Assembly (NCBI RefSeq): GCF_017995835.1
Contig: NZ_JAGOID010000013.1
Span: 1-47,151 of the forward strand
Direction: 5' to 3'
Length of the DNA stretch: 47,151 nucleotides
Source of the DNA: Amaricoccus sp.
GTDB lineage: Bacteria; Pseudomonadota; Alphaproteobacteria; Rhodobacterales; Rhodobacteraceae
Under the pieces are notes generated by a model that saw only the letters and a list, made by a program, of their open reading frames with translations, made no database searches and was not told where the DNA came from. A program made the position numbers and the translations under genes. Positions 16,797 to 25,171 of this stretch are shown here, piece by piece. Position 1 is the stretch's first letter. The number at the start of each line of letters is the position of its first letter.

Positions 16797-17921
16797 CTAC
16801 TGGACGATGAACTCGGCGTGCAGGGCGCCGGCGGCCTTGATCGACTTCAGGATGTCGATCATGTCGTTGGCCGACACGCCGAGGGCGTTGAGCCCGGAGA
16901 CCACCTCGGGCAGCGAGACCGACGTCTCCACCAGCGCGAGCCCCGTGCCCGGCTCCTCGTCGATCGAGGCGTCGGTGCGCGGGATCACCACGGTTCGGCC
17001 ATCGGCGAAGGGGTTCGGCTGGACCACGAGCGGCTCCTCCTCGACGCGGAGCGTGATCGAGCCCTGCGTCACCGCCACGCGGCTGATGCGGACGTCCTGC
17101 CCGAGGATGATCGTGCCCGAGCGCTGGTCGACCACCACGCGGGCGATGGTCGAGGTCTGCACCTCGACGTTCTCGATCTGCGCCATCAGGAGGGCGGGCC
17201 GGTCGATGCCGAAGCCGGCCAGATCGAGCCGCACGGTCCCGGCGTCGAGCATCCGCGCGATCTTCTCGCCGACGTTGCGGTTGATCGCCGCCTCGATGCG
17301 CGCCGCGGTGGTGAAGTCGGGGTTCCTGAGCGCCAGCCGAAGCTCGGCCGACTGGCTGAAATCGAACGCCACCTCGCGCTCGACCCGCCCGCCGGAGGGG
17401 ATGAGGCCCGAGGTCGGCACGCCCTGGGTGACGCTCGCCGCCTCGCCCTCGGCGACGATGCCGCCGGCGATGATCGAGCCCTGCGCCACGGCGTAGATCT
17501 GGCCGTCGGCGGCGTTGAGCGGCGTCATCACCAGCGTCCCGCCCATCAGGCTGGAGGCGTCGCCGATCGCCGAGACAGTGACGTCGATCTGGCTCCCCGC
17601 CCGCGCGAAGGCGGGCAGCGTCGCCGTCACCAGCACGGCCGCCACGTTGCGGGCGCGGATCTGCTCGCCGGTGACGTTGACGCCCAGCCGCTCGAGGATG
17701 TTGATGATCGCGTCCTCGGTGAACGGCGAGTTGCGCAGCGAGTCGCCCGAATTGTTGAGCCCGACCACGAGCCCGTAGCCGAGCAGGTCGTTGCCGCGCA
17801 CGCCGTCGATCTGGACGAGATCCTTGATCCGGACCGGCGCCGCCGCCGCCGGCCCGGCCAGCCCGCCGAACCAGAGGACGAGCATCGCCGCGAGAAGCGC
17901 CAGCAGACGGCCCATGATCAC
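16797..17921 (-). CDS. flgI: Flagellar P-ring protein FlgI
   Basis: A 374-residue precursor of the periplasmic P-ring subunit that surrounds the flagellar rod in the peptidoglycan layer. An N-terminal signal peptide ends near AAAA/PVRIKD (residue 28). The mature N-terminus RIKDLVQIDGVRGNDLLGYGLVVGL is diagnostic, and the C-terminus ends LKSIKAAGALHAEFIVQ as in the family. The start may be GTG 17921, which overlaps the flgL stop by four bases (GTGA), or ATG 17915; neither has a clear ribosome binding site. It is the last gene of a four-gene flagellar operon. Confidence 0.95.
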   Translation of the reverse strand: MIMGRLLALLAAMLVLWFGGLAGPAAAAPVRIKDLVQIDGVRGNDLLGYGLVVGLNNSGDSLRNSPFTEDAIINILERLGVNVTGEQIRARNVAAVLVTATLPAFARAGSQIDVTVSAIGDASSLMGGTLVMTPLNAADGQIYAVAQGSIIAGGIVAEGEAASVTQGVPTSGLIPSGGRVEREVAFDFSQSAELRLALRNPDFTTAARIEAAINRNVGEKIARMLDAGTVRLDLAGFGIDRPALLMAQIENVEVQTSTIARVVVDQRSGTIILGQDVRISRVAVTQGSITLRVEEEPLVVQPNPFADGRTVVIPRTDASIDEEPGTGLALVETSVSLPEVVSGLNALGVSANDMIDILKSIKAAGALHAEFIVQ

Positions 17922-18925
17922 CGCATGAAGTTGGTGAAGCGCAGATCGGTCAGCCGCGACGTGACCGTGTAGATCGCCTCGAGCTGGACCTGGAGCTGCT
18001 GGTAGGTCGAGGCCGCCTCCAAGGGATCGGTGGCGACGATGCCGGCGCGGGCGAGCTTCAGCGCGTCGCGCTCCGACGTCCGTTCGGCCTGGGCGCGCTC
18101 GACGACGTTCTGCGACACGCCGACGCGGGCGCGCAGCGCGAGCACGTCCTCGCGCGCCTCGAGCATCCGCTGCCCCGACGCCGTGAGGAGCTCCATCTGC
18201 CCGTCCGGATCGCCGGCGAAGGCGCCGCCGGCGACGACGGCGGCCAGCGCGTGCGCCCGCAGCGTCGCGACGATCTCCGGGTCGTCGCCGCGCACGGCGT
18301 AGTCGAGCCGCGCGCCCTCGCCGATCTCGACAGGCGTGAGGCTGGCGGCCGAACCGACATAGCCCTGGGTGTGGAAGTCCCCGCCCGGCGCGAAATAGGC
18401 CTCGATCGCGGCCACGGCGTCCGCCGCCGTCGCGGCGCCCGCCGCCAGCGCGTCGAGATCGGCGGGCAGGTTCGTGGCGGAGGCGAGGGCAGGGCCGTCC
18501 GTCGCGGCGCCGGCGAACAGCGACTGTCCGGCGACGCGGGTGTTGAGCACGCTCACCGCGTCGACGATGGCGCGGCGCGCCGTCGCGGCGTGCAGTTTCC
18601 CGGCCGAGACGTCCGAGACCCCCGTCGCGGTCGCGAGGTCGACCGCAAGGCCTTCCACCGGCGCGAGCAGCCGGCCGAACCCCTCCTGCATGATGTCGAG
18701 CCGCATCTCGCTCAGCGAGGCGCTGTCGGCGAAGACCTGGTTGCGCGCCAGCGACCGCTCCAGCGCGAAGAGCCGCGTCAGGTTGCCACCCGTCGCCTCG
18801 AAACGGTCCTGCTTCTCGCCGCTCGTCATCTCCACCGAGGCGACGTCCATCGCCGAGCGCGTGGTGAAGGCGTTCCTTTGCAGCATCTGGAGCCGGGCGA
18901 GGTCGGAGGCGTTGCCGAGTTTCAT
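17918..18925 (-). CDS. flgL: Flagellar hook-associated protein 3 (FlgL), flagellin-like
   Basis: A 335-residue hook-filament junction protein. The N-terminal helical region (residues about 1-100) and the C-terminal coiled region ending TVTSRLTDLRFTNFMR are the flagellin D0/D1-like ends. The middle is the variable domain, rich in Ala and Gly. It follows flgK by 4 bp and overlaps flgI. It is somewhat shorter than flagellins and lacks their typical ends, and the position beside flgK favours FlgL over FliC. Confidence 0.88.
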   Translation of the reverse strand: MKLGNASDLARLQMLQRNAFTTRSAMDVASVEMTSGEKQDRFEATGGNLTRLFALERSLARNQVFADSASLSEMRLDIMQEGFGRLLAPVEGLAVDLATATGVSDVSAGKLHAATARRAIVDAVSVLNTRVAGQSLFAGAATDGPALASATNLPADLDALAAGAATAADAVAAIEAYFAPGGDFHTQGYVGSAASLTPVEIGEGARLDYAVRGDDPEIVATLRAHALAAVVAGGAFAGDPDGQMELLTASGQRMLEAREDVLALRARVGVSQNVVERAQAERTSERDALKLARAGIVATDPLEAASTYQQLQVQLEAIYTVTSRLTDLRFTNFMR

Positions 18926-18929
18926 GGCG

Positions 18930-20390
18930 TCACTCCAGCAGCAGCTTCAGGAGATCGTCGATGGTGGCGAGCACGCGGGCGTTCGCCGCATAGGCCTGTT
19001 CGATCAGGATCAGGTTCTGAAGTTCCCGGTCGGTGTCGACGCCGACGGCGTTGGCCTCGCTGTCCGAGAGGGTGGTCTGCCGCGCGGCGGCGTAGGCCTG
19101 CGCGCCCTCTGCCGTCGCCGAGCGCCCGGCGAAGAACGAGGCGATCTCGGAGGCCATCGTCGCCGCGTCGTTGGCGGCGTTCTGGGTCGTCCAGCCGCCC
19201 GGGGCCCGCGCCGTCGACATCGCGTCGGCGAGGCCCTGAAGATACGCCCCGAACCCTTCGGCGCCCGGCGTCGCGGCGGAAAGTCCGTCGCGCAGCCGCC
19301 AGGCCGCGCCGCCCTGGGTCGGGTCCACCGCGGCGTTGATCGCGAGCCGTCCCGCGAGCCCGACGGCAGGCCCCGAGGTCGGGTCCACGAAGAGACCCTC
19401 GCCGCCCGCGTCGAGCGACCCCGCGGCGGCGAGGCTCCGGAAGCGGTCGATCAGCTCGGCCGCGTAACGGTCCATCTCCGCGTCGACCCCCGGCACGAGC
19501 GTGTCGCGGATCTCGAAGAGCGCCCCGAGCGAGCCGCCGTCGAACGTCCCCGATCCGGTCCCGGCCGCAACGGCGGTCAGGCCCGCCGCGCCCTGGTCCT
19601 GCATCAGCCCGCCGAGCGGCGCGCCGGGCGTCATCTCCGGCGTGATGACGTTCGGCCCTTGCTGGAACGACAGCCCCCAGACCCGCCCGTCGAGCAGCGC
19701 GCCGCCGTTGGCCGAGTAGAGCGCCACCTGTCCGTTGTCGCGGTTGACGACCCGAACGGGGATGATCGAGGAGATCCCGTCGATGATCCGGTCCCGCTCG
19801 TCCTGAAGGGCCGAGACGTCCTCGCCCTTCAACCCGAGCGTCACGATCTTGCCGTTGACGTCCTCCACCGCATGAAGGGCGTCGTTCACCCTGTTGACCT
19901 GCCGCGCAATTTCGGCGTCGGCTTCGGTCCGCAGGCTCTGGTTCTCCCGCGCGACCGCGTTCACCGCCTCGGCGAGCTGGCGCGCCGCGGTCACGGCGTC
20001 GGTCAGTTGCGTCAGCGACTGCGGCGAGGCGACCGCCGCCATCAGCTTCGCCTCGAGCTCGGAGGCCCGCGTGGCGAGCGCCCCGGTCTCCCCGGGCTCG
20101 CCGAGGGCGTCCACGATCCGCAGCCAGGCGCCGGACGTCGTGCCCGCCGCGCCCGCCGAGGCGTCCATCGCGCGGCGTTCGGCGGTGAGGAAGGCGTTCT
20201 CGGTGCGGTAGGAGCCCGTCACCCGCACGCCGGAGCCATAGCCCCCGAGCGCCAGCGACGAGAGCTCCGTCACCCGCCGCCCGAAACCCGGCGTCATGGC
20301 GTTGGCCACGTTGTTCGACACCGTGTCGGCAAGCCGCGAGGCGCCGACGAGCCCCGTATAGGCATTGTTCAGCGCATTCGAGATGCCCAT
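18930..20390 (-). CDS. flgK: Flagellar hook-associated protein 1 (FlgK)
   Basis: A 486-residue rod-hook family protein exported by the flagellar type III system and located at the hook-filament junction. The N-terminus MGISNALNNAYTGLVGAS followed by ADTVSNNVANAMTPGFGRR is the flagellar basal-body rod motif. The C-terminus NLILIEQAYAANARVLATID is the matching FlgK tail. The central part contains the FlgK-typical LKGEDVSALQDERDRIIDGI. Spacing to flgE is 22 bp and to flgL 4 bp. Confidence 0.94.
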   Translation of the reverse strand: MGISNALNNAYTGLVGASRLADTVSNNVANAMTPGFGRRVTELSSLALGGYGSGVRVTGSYRTENAFLTAERRAMDASAGAAGTTSGAWLRIVDALGEPGETGALATRASELEAKLMAAVASPQSLTQLTDAVTAARQLAEAVNAVARENQSLRTEADAEIARQVNRVNDALHAVEDVNGKIVTLGLKGEDVSALQDERDRIIDGISSIIPVRVVNRDNGQVALYSANGGALLDGRVWGLSFQQGPNVITPEMTPGAPLGGLMQDQGAAGLTAVAAGTGSGTFDGGSLGALFEIRDTLVPGVDAEMDRYAAELIDRFRSLAAAGSLDAGGEGLFVDPTSGPAVGLAGRLAINAAVDPTQGGAAWRLRDGLSAATPGAEGFGAYLQGLADAMSTARAPGGWTTQNAANDAATMASEIASFFAGRSATAEGAQAYAAARQTTLSDSEANAVGVDTDRELQNLILIEQAYAANARVLATIDDLLKLLLE

Positions 20391-20412
20391 CGCTCGCTCC
20401 CCCGCCTACGTC

Positions 20413-21768
20413 TCAACGCTTGAGGTTGGTGGTTTCCTGCAACATCTCGTCGACGGTCTGGATGATCTTCGCGTTCGACGAATAGGCCCGCTGCGTGGTG
20501 ATGAGCTGCGTCAGCTCCTGGGCGATGTCGGTGGTCGACTGCTCGCGGGCGAAGCCCTGTATCGCCCCGGTCGGCCCGTCGCCCGCGTCCCACAGGAACA
20601 TCGAGCCCGACATGTCCGAGAGCCCGAAAGTCTGGTTGTCGAGCACGCGCAGGCCGTTGAAGTTCGGCACGTCCACGACCGGCACCTGGTAGACCACCCG
20701 GGTGAAGCCGGACGAGTAGCTCGCCCGCATCAGCCCGTTCTCGTCGATGGTGACGCCGGTGAACGTCCCCGCCGGCGAGCCGTCCTTGGTCACGCCCACC
20801 GGCGAGAACGTCGAGGAAAGCTGGCTGAGGTGCTGGTTGGCCCCGCCGCCCGGCGCGCCGAGCTGGATGGCGATCGGCTGGGCGCCGAGGTCGAGCGCGA
20901 GATCCCCCGTCGCCGCGTTGTAGGCCGAGGTCAGCGGCGCGGTCGGCGCGACGGTCTGGGTGACGCTGGCGATCGCGCCGGCCGTGGGCGGCGTGTCGGA
21001 GAAGACGATCTGGTAGGTTCCCCCCGAGAGGCCGCTCGCCTGGTCGGTGATCGTCATCGTCCAGGTGTTCGACTGCCCCGTCGCCGGGACGACCGGCGTG
21101 AAGGACATGGCGAGCGTCTGGGAGGCGCCGAGGTTGTCGAAATACTCGACGTTGACCGGCAGCGCGGTCCCCGCGCTCCCCGCCTGCGTCTCGGTCGCCG
21201 GCAGGTTGGCGTTGAGCGTGATCGTCGAGGTCGGTTGCGCCGCGAACGACGAGCGGTTGATCTGGATCGGCGCGAGGCCCGCGGCGCTGTCGCGCGGCTG
21301 GGGGGGAATGTTGCCGTTCAGGTCCGCGGGCCAGCCCATCAGCACCAGCCCCGAGGGGCTGCGCAGGTAGCCGTCGGCGTCGGCCTCGAACGAGCCCGTC
21401 GAGGTCAGGAAGAAGTCCGGGTCGCTCGGGGCCGCGCCGATGTTCGTCATCGACGAGAGCGTGGTGACGGGCAGCATCCCCCGTCCGGTGATGGCGATGT
21501 CGGTGGCGTTCGCGGTCGAGGCCAGCGCGCCCTTGGCGTCGATGTCCCAGATGGCGTTGGTCCTGACGCCGCCCGCGGTGAACCAGCGCCCGCCGCCGGC
21601 GGTGTAGGGCGTGCGCGAGTCGCTGACCGCCATCGAGGCGAAGTCCACGTCGGCGCGCTTGTAGCCGTAGGTCTGCGAGTTCGCGATGTTGTCGGAGATG
21701 GTGGCGAGCTTGTTCGCGTTCGCGTTGAGGCCGGAGACGCCGGCGTTCATCGACGAAGAGATGCCCAT
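20413..21768 (-). CDS. flgE: Flagellar hook protein FlgE
   Basis: A 451-residue hook subunit. It begins [20 protein letters not shown] followed by [18 protein letters not shown], the rod/hook N-terminal motif, and ends with [20 protein letters not shown] then [17 protein letters not shown], the standard hook tail. The ATG at 21768 is preceded by GGAAGGACAG; an in-frame start 57 bp earlier has no such site and would precede the conserved N-terminus. It is the first gene of flgE-flgK-flgL-flgI, with the regulatory region at 21769-22219. Confidence 0.94.
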   Translation of the reverse strand: MGISSSMNAGVSGLNANANKLATISDNIANSQTYGYKRADVDFASMAVSDSRTPYTAGGGRWFTAGGVRTNAIWDIDAKGALASTANATDIAITGRGMLPVTTLSSMTNIGAAPSDPDFFLTSTGSFEADADGYLRSPSGLVLMGWPADLNGNIPPQPRDSAAGLAPIQINRSSFAAQPTSTITLNANLPATETQAGSAGTALPVNVEYFDNLGASQTLAMSFTPVVPATGQSNTWTMTITDQASGLSGGTYQIVFSDTPPTAGAIASVTQTVAPTAPLTSAYNAATGDLALDLGAQPIAIQLGAPGGGANQHLSQLSSTFSPVGVTKDGSPAGTFTGVTIDENGLMRASYSSGFTRVVYQVPVVDVPNFNGLRVLDNQTFGLSDMSGSMFLWDAGDGPTGAIQGFAREQSTTDIAQELTQLITTQRAYSSNAKIIQTVDEMLQETTNLKR

Positions 21769-21839
21769 GCTCTGTCCTTCCGGATGGGGGCGGTCGCGAG
21801 GGGAGCGGCCGGTCGGCGGCGACATTGCGCAACGGGGGC

Positions 21840-21854
21840 TTAAGATCCCGTCAA
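21840..21854 (-). promoter_or_regulatory. CtrA-like site upstream of flgE
   Basis: TTAA-N7-TCAA matches the CtrA consensus TTAA-N7-TTAA with one mismatch and lies 72 bp upstream of the flgE ATG. CtrA controls flagellar genes in many alphaproteobacteria. The opposite strand reads TTGACG and could also be a -35 box. One degenerate match is weak evidence. Confidence 0.3.
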
Positions 21855-21966
21855 CGCAATGGATCGCGAGGGTCCGCCGCCGGCGGCGTCATTGTCTTGC
21901 GCCAACGGCCCGCGCGCCTGACGCGTGCCGAAGCCCTCCCGAATCCCTAAAAAGTGGCAAGGCAGA

Positions 21967-21996
21967 TTCCAGCCCGGTTCCAGCCGCGTTCCAGCC
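21967..21996. repeat. Three TTCCAGCC repeats at 11-bp spacing
   Basis: TTCCAGCC occurs at 21967, 21978 and 21989, in one orientation and one helical turn apart, in the 451-bp space between divergent flgE and aroA. The rest of this space has a TTAA-type site near 21840, a palindrome at 22147 and no supported gene. Same-face spacing suggests a cooperative protein-binding array. Confidence 0.45.
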
Positions 21997-22146
21997 AGAT
22001 AAAACCACGCCTTTTCAGCCCCTTGCCTCTCCCCGCCCCAGCCATCGGCTTTTGCGCGTTTCACCCCGAACCGCGGGTCGCGGACCGCATCCCGTCGGCG
22101 TGCGCGGGGCAGGCCCGGCCCGAAGCCGGGAATTCCGCCGGCGCCT

Positions 22147-22161
22147 CGCACGAATCGTGCG
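22147..22161. promoter_or_regulatory. Perfect 15-bp palindrome upstream of aroA
   Basis: CGCACGA-A-TCGTGCG is a perfect inverted repeat. It lies immediately before the alternative aroA ATG at 22163 and 59 bp before the preferred start. It could be an operator or a small RNA hairpin in the aroA leader. Confidence 0.35.
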
Positions 22162-22219
22162 CATGGACCGCACCCGGCCGATCCCCTATGACGACGCCGA
22201 GCACGGATCGGAGCGCGGA

Positions 22220-23560
22220 ATGGCGGGACACGGCGAGGCGCAGCCCATGCGGGCCACGGCGGGCGGGCCGCTTCGCGGCGTGGCCGAGATCCCCGGCGAC
22301 AAGTCGGTCTCGCACCGGGCGCTGATCCTCGGCGCGCTCTCGGTCGGCGAGACGGCGATCACCGGCCTTCTCGAGGGGCAGGACGTCCTCGACACCGGCC
22401 GTGCGATGGCCGCCTTCGGCGCGAGCGTGGAGCGCGACGGCCCCGGCGCCTGGCGGGTGCAGGGCGTCGGCGTCGGCGGATTTCGCGAGCCTCAGGACGT
22501 GATCGACTGCGGCAACTCCGGCACCGGCGTGCGCCTGATCATGGGCGCGGCGGCGACCACGGACCTGACGGCGACCTTCACCGGGGACGAGAGCCTGCGC
22601 TCGCGGCCGATGGGCCGGGTGACCGATCCGCTGGCGCTTTTCGGGGCCGAGGCGCGCGGCCGGCGCGGCGGGCGGCTCCCCATCACGCTGACCGGCGCGG
22701 CGGAGCCGGTCCCGGTGCGCTATGCGACGCCGGTCGCCTCGGCGCAGGTGAAGTCGGCGGTGCTGCTCGCCGGGCTCAACGCCCCCGGCGAGACGGTAGT
22801 GATCGAGAAGGAGCCGACGCGGGACCATACCGAGCGGATGCTGGCGGGCTTCGGGGCCGAGGTGGGCGTCGAGACGACGGCGGAGGGGCGCGTGGTGACG
22901 CTCGTCGGCCAGCCCGAGCTCAGGCCGCAGCGGATCGCGGTGCCGCGCGACCCGAGTTCTGCGGCGTTCCCGGTGGCGGCGGCGCTGCTCGCGCCCGGCT
23001 CGGAGGTGCGGGTTCCGGGCATCGGGCTCAACCCGACGCGGGCGGGGCTCTATCAGACGCTGGTCGAGATGGGCGCGGCGATCGAGTTCGTCGACCGGCG
23101 CGAGGAGGGCGGCGAGCCGGTCGCCGACCTCGTGGTGCGGCACGGGCCGCTCGCGGGGATCGAGGTGCCCCCCGAGCGCGCCGCGTCGATGATCGACGAG
23201 TATCCGATCCTCGCCGCACTGGCCGCGACGGCCGAGGGCAGGACGGTGATGCGCGGCGTGAAGGAGCTGCGCGTCAAGGAGAGCGACCGGATCGACGCCA
23301 TGGCGCGCGGCCTCGAGGCCTGCGGCGTCACCGTGGAGGAGGGGCCCGACTGGTTTATCGTCCACGGCCGCGGGGCCGACGGAGTCCCGGGCGGCGCGAC
23401 CGTGGCGAGCCGGCTAGATCATCGGATCGCCATGTCGTTCCTGTGCCTCGGGCTCGCGTCGCGAAGTCCGGTCACGGTCGACGACGCCGGGCCGATCACC
23501 ACCAGCTTTCCATCCTTCGTGCCGCTGATGCGGGCGCTCGGGGCGGACCTGGCAGGGTAG
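22220..23560 (+). CDS. aroA: 3-phosphoshikimate 1-carboxyvinyltransferase (EPSP synthase)
   Basis: A 446-residue shikimate-pathway enzyme that joins shikimate-3-phosphate and PEP. Motifs are [15 protein letters not shown] near the N-terminus, [44 protein letters not shown], the active-site stretch [12 protein letters not shown] and [10 protein letters not shown]. The alphaproteobacterial GNSGTGVRL form resembles class II enzymes. The frame is open a long way upstream. ATG 22220 was preferred because CGGAGCG precedes it and the product starts [12 protein letters not shown] like its relatives; ATG 22163 is an alternative adding 19 residues. Confidence 0.95.
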   Translation: MAGHGEAQPMRATAGGPLRGVAEIPGDKSVSHRALILGALSVGETAITGLLEGQDVLDTGRAMAAFGASVERDGPGAWRVQGVGVGGFREPQDVIDCGNSGTGVRLIMGAAATTDLTATFTGDESLRSRPMGRVTDPLALFGAEARGRRGGRLPITLTGAAEPVPVRYATPVASAQVKSAVLLAGLNAPGETVVIEKEPTRDHTERMLAGFGAEVGVETTAEGRVVTLVGQPELRPQRIAVPRDPSSAAFPVAAALLAPGSEVRVPGIGLNPTRAGLYQTLVEMGAAIEFVDRREEGGEPVADLVVRHGPLAGIEVPPERAASMIDEYPILAALAATAEGRTVMRGVKELRVKESDRIDAMARGLEACGVTVEEGPDWFIVHGRGADGVPGGATVASRLDHRIAMSFLCLGLASRSPVTVDDAGPITTSFPSFVPLMRALGADLAG

Positions 23561-23699
23561 CAAGATACCGGGGAGGGAGATGACCGGAACGGAGAGCTGG
23601 GGGGTCGGATCGCGCACCTTGCACGCGGCGGCGCCGACCGGAGCGGCGCCCGCCGACGGGCGGGGGGCGCCGCTGGCGGGGAGGACCCCGGAAAGCACC

Positions 23700-24323
23700 G
23701 TGGCCGAGACTCAAGGCCGACTGCTGTTCTTCACCAGCTCGCCCATGGGGCGGATGGCCCGCGTGCTGATCCGCGAATGGGCGCTGCCGATCGACGAGGA
23801 GGCGGTTCCGTTCTTTGCGCCCGATCCTGTGACCGCGCTCAATCCGCTCGGGCAGGTTCCGGTCCTCGTGGAACGGGGCGAACCGCTCTTTCCGACGCTC
23901 CTCGTGCTGGAACGGCTCTGGGTCATGGCCGGCGAACCCGCGCAGGCCTACGCGCCGGCCCGGGAGCGGCAGGCGCTCGCCACCGTCCTCGTCGCCGGCG
24001 ACGCGCTCGTCGCCGCCCTCTACCAGCGCTGGTCCGGGCTGGAGCGGACGCTGCCGAACAACATCGGCTTCGACCCCGGCCAGCGCAACCTGGCGCGACT
24101 GCTCGCGACGCTCGACTGGCTGGAGCAGGGGCGGCTGCGCGACGGCCTGACGATCACCGGCGTCGCCGTGGCCTGCTGCATGCTCTGGTCCGACGCGCGG
24201 GGCGGGCCGGCCTGGTGGGGACGGCCGCGGCTCGAGGCGCTGGTGGCCGAACTCTCCGAGCGCGAGAGCTTCCGGAGCACGGCCCCGAAGCGCTGGCGTC
24301 CCGGCGAGAGCGAGCAGATGTGA
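23700..24323 (+). CDS. Glutathione S-transferase-like protein
   Basis: A 207-residue protein with an N-terminal thioredoxin-like GST fold. LLFFTSSPMGRMARVLIREWAL is the first strand and helix, followed by NPLGQVPVLVERGEPLFPTLLVLERL, the cis-Pro and Glu/Ser-type glutathione-binding segment. The C-terminal half is helical. The GTG at 23700 has GGAAAG in front and puts the GST fold at the N-terminus; an ATG at 23580, 17 bp after aroA, would add 40 low-complexity residues and also has a purine-rich sequence before it. It lies between aroA and cmk. The substrate is unknown. Confidence 0.75.
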   Translation: MAETQGRLLFFTSSPMGRMARVLIREWALPIDEEAVPFFAPDPVTALNPLGQVPVLVERGEPLFPTLLVLERLWVMAGEPAQAYAPARERQALATVLVAGDALVAALYQRWSGLERTLPNNIGFDPGQRNLARLLATLDWLEQGRLRDGLTITGVAVACCMLWSDARGGPAWWGRPRLEALVAELSERESFRSTAPKRWRPGESEQM

Positions 24324-24434
24324 AACAGACGTGACGCCGGGCTGGACGGAGGCCGGGCCGCGATCTACCGATTGGCGACCGACTCCAGCCGAGGCTGACA
24401 TGGCCAAGCCACCCGCCTGCCGCGAGACCGCCCG

Positions 24435-25064
24435 ATGAGGTTCACCGTCGCGATCGACGGGCTGGCCGCGGCCGGCAAGGGAACGATCGCCCGGGCGGTG
24501 GCGCGGGAGTTCGGCTTCGCCCATCTCGACACCGGCCTGCTCTATCGCGCGGTGGGTCTCCAGGCGCTGGAGGACGGCCGCGGCGTGATCGACCCGATGT
24601 GGGCGGCGGAGCTGGCGCGGCGGCTGACGCCGGCGGCGCTGGCGCGCGAGACATTGCGGAGCGTGCGGGCGGGTCAGGCGGCGTCCAGGGTCGCGGCGCT
24701 GCCCGAGGTCCGAAACGCGCTGCTGGCCTTCCAGCGCAACTTCGCCCGGCGCGACGGCGGCGCGGTGCTCGACGGGCGCGACATCGGCACGGTGATCTGC
24801 CCGGAGGCCGAGGCCAAGCTCTTCGTCGTGGCGAGCGACGAGACGCGGGCGGCGCGACGCGCGGCCGAGCTGGCCGCGGCCGACGTGGCGGCGGTGCTGG
24901 CGGATCTCAAGGCGCGGGACGCGCGCGACAGCTCGCGCGACATCGCGCCGCTCAGGGCCGCGGAAGACGCGCTCTTGCTCGACACGACGGAACTCACTAT
25001 AGACGCGGCCGTCGCCGAGGCGGTCGCCTTCGTGAAAAGTCGCTTCGACCCCGACGGGGACTGA
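24435..25064 (+). CDS. cmk: Cytidylate kinase
   Basis: A 209-residue nucleoside monophosphate kinase that phosphorylates CMP/dCMP. The P-loop is [14 protein letters not shown], followed by [14 protein letters not shown] and the CMP-binding/lid region [20 protein letters not shown] and RAARRAAEL. It immediately precedes rpsA, the usual bacterial arrangement. The ATG directly follows CGAGACCGCCCG, with no strong ribosome binding site. Confidence 0.95.
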   Translation: MRFTVAIDGLAAAGKGTIARAVAREFGFAHLDTGLLYRAVGLQALEDGRGVIDPMWAAELARRLTPAALARETLRSVRAGQAASRVAALPEVRNALLAFQRNFARRDGGAVLDGRDIGTVICPEAEAKLFVVASDETRAARRAAELAAADVAAVLADLKARDARDSSRDIAPLRAAEDALLLDTTELTIDAAVAEAVAFVKSRFDPDGD

Positions 25065-25121
25065 TCCGCCGGGGCCGTCCGGCATTTCACGACGACACCG
25101 CCCGCAGGCGTCGCCAAAAGA

Positions 25122-25146
25122 CCGGCGGAGCCAACCGCCTGGCCGG
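25122..25146 (+). promoter_or_regulatory. Stem-loop in the rpsA leader
   Basis: GGCGG at 25124-25128 pairs with CCGCC at 25135-25139 around a 6-nt loop, with outer CC/GG pairs extending the stem. It ends 15 bp before the AGGAG ribosome binding site of rpsA. S1 is known to control its own translation through leader structure in E. coli; here the role is only inferred. Confidence 0.3.
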
Positions 25147-25171
25147 AAATCCGACGAACCAGGAGAACTTT

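Noticed and set aside
21686-22219. Extended AroA start upstream of 22220
   Set aside because: The extension overlaps flgE and has low-complexity sequence; conserved AroA sequence begins after 22220.
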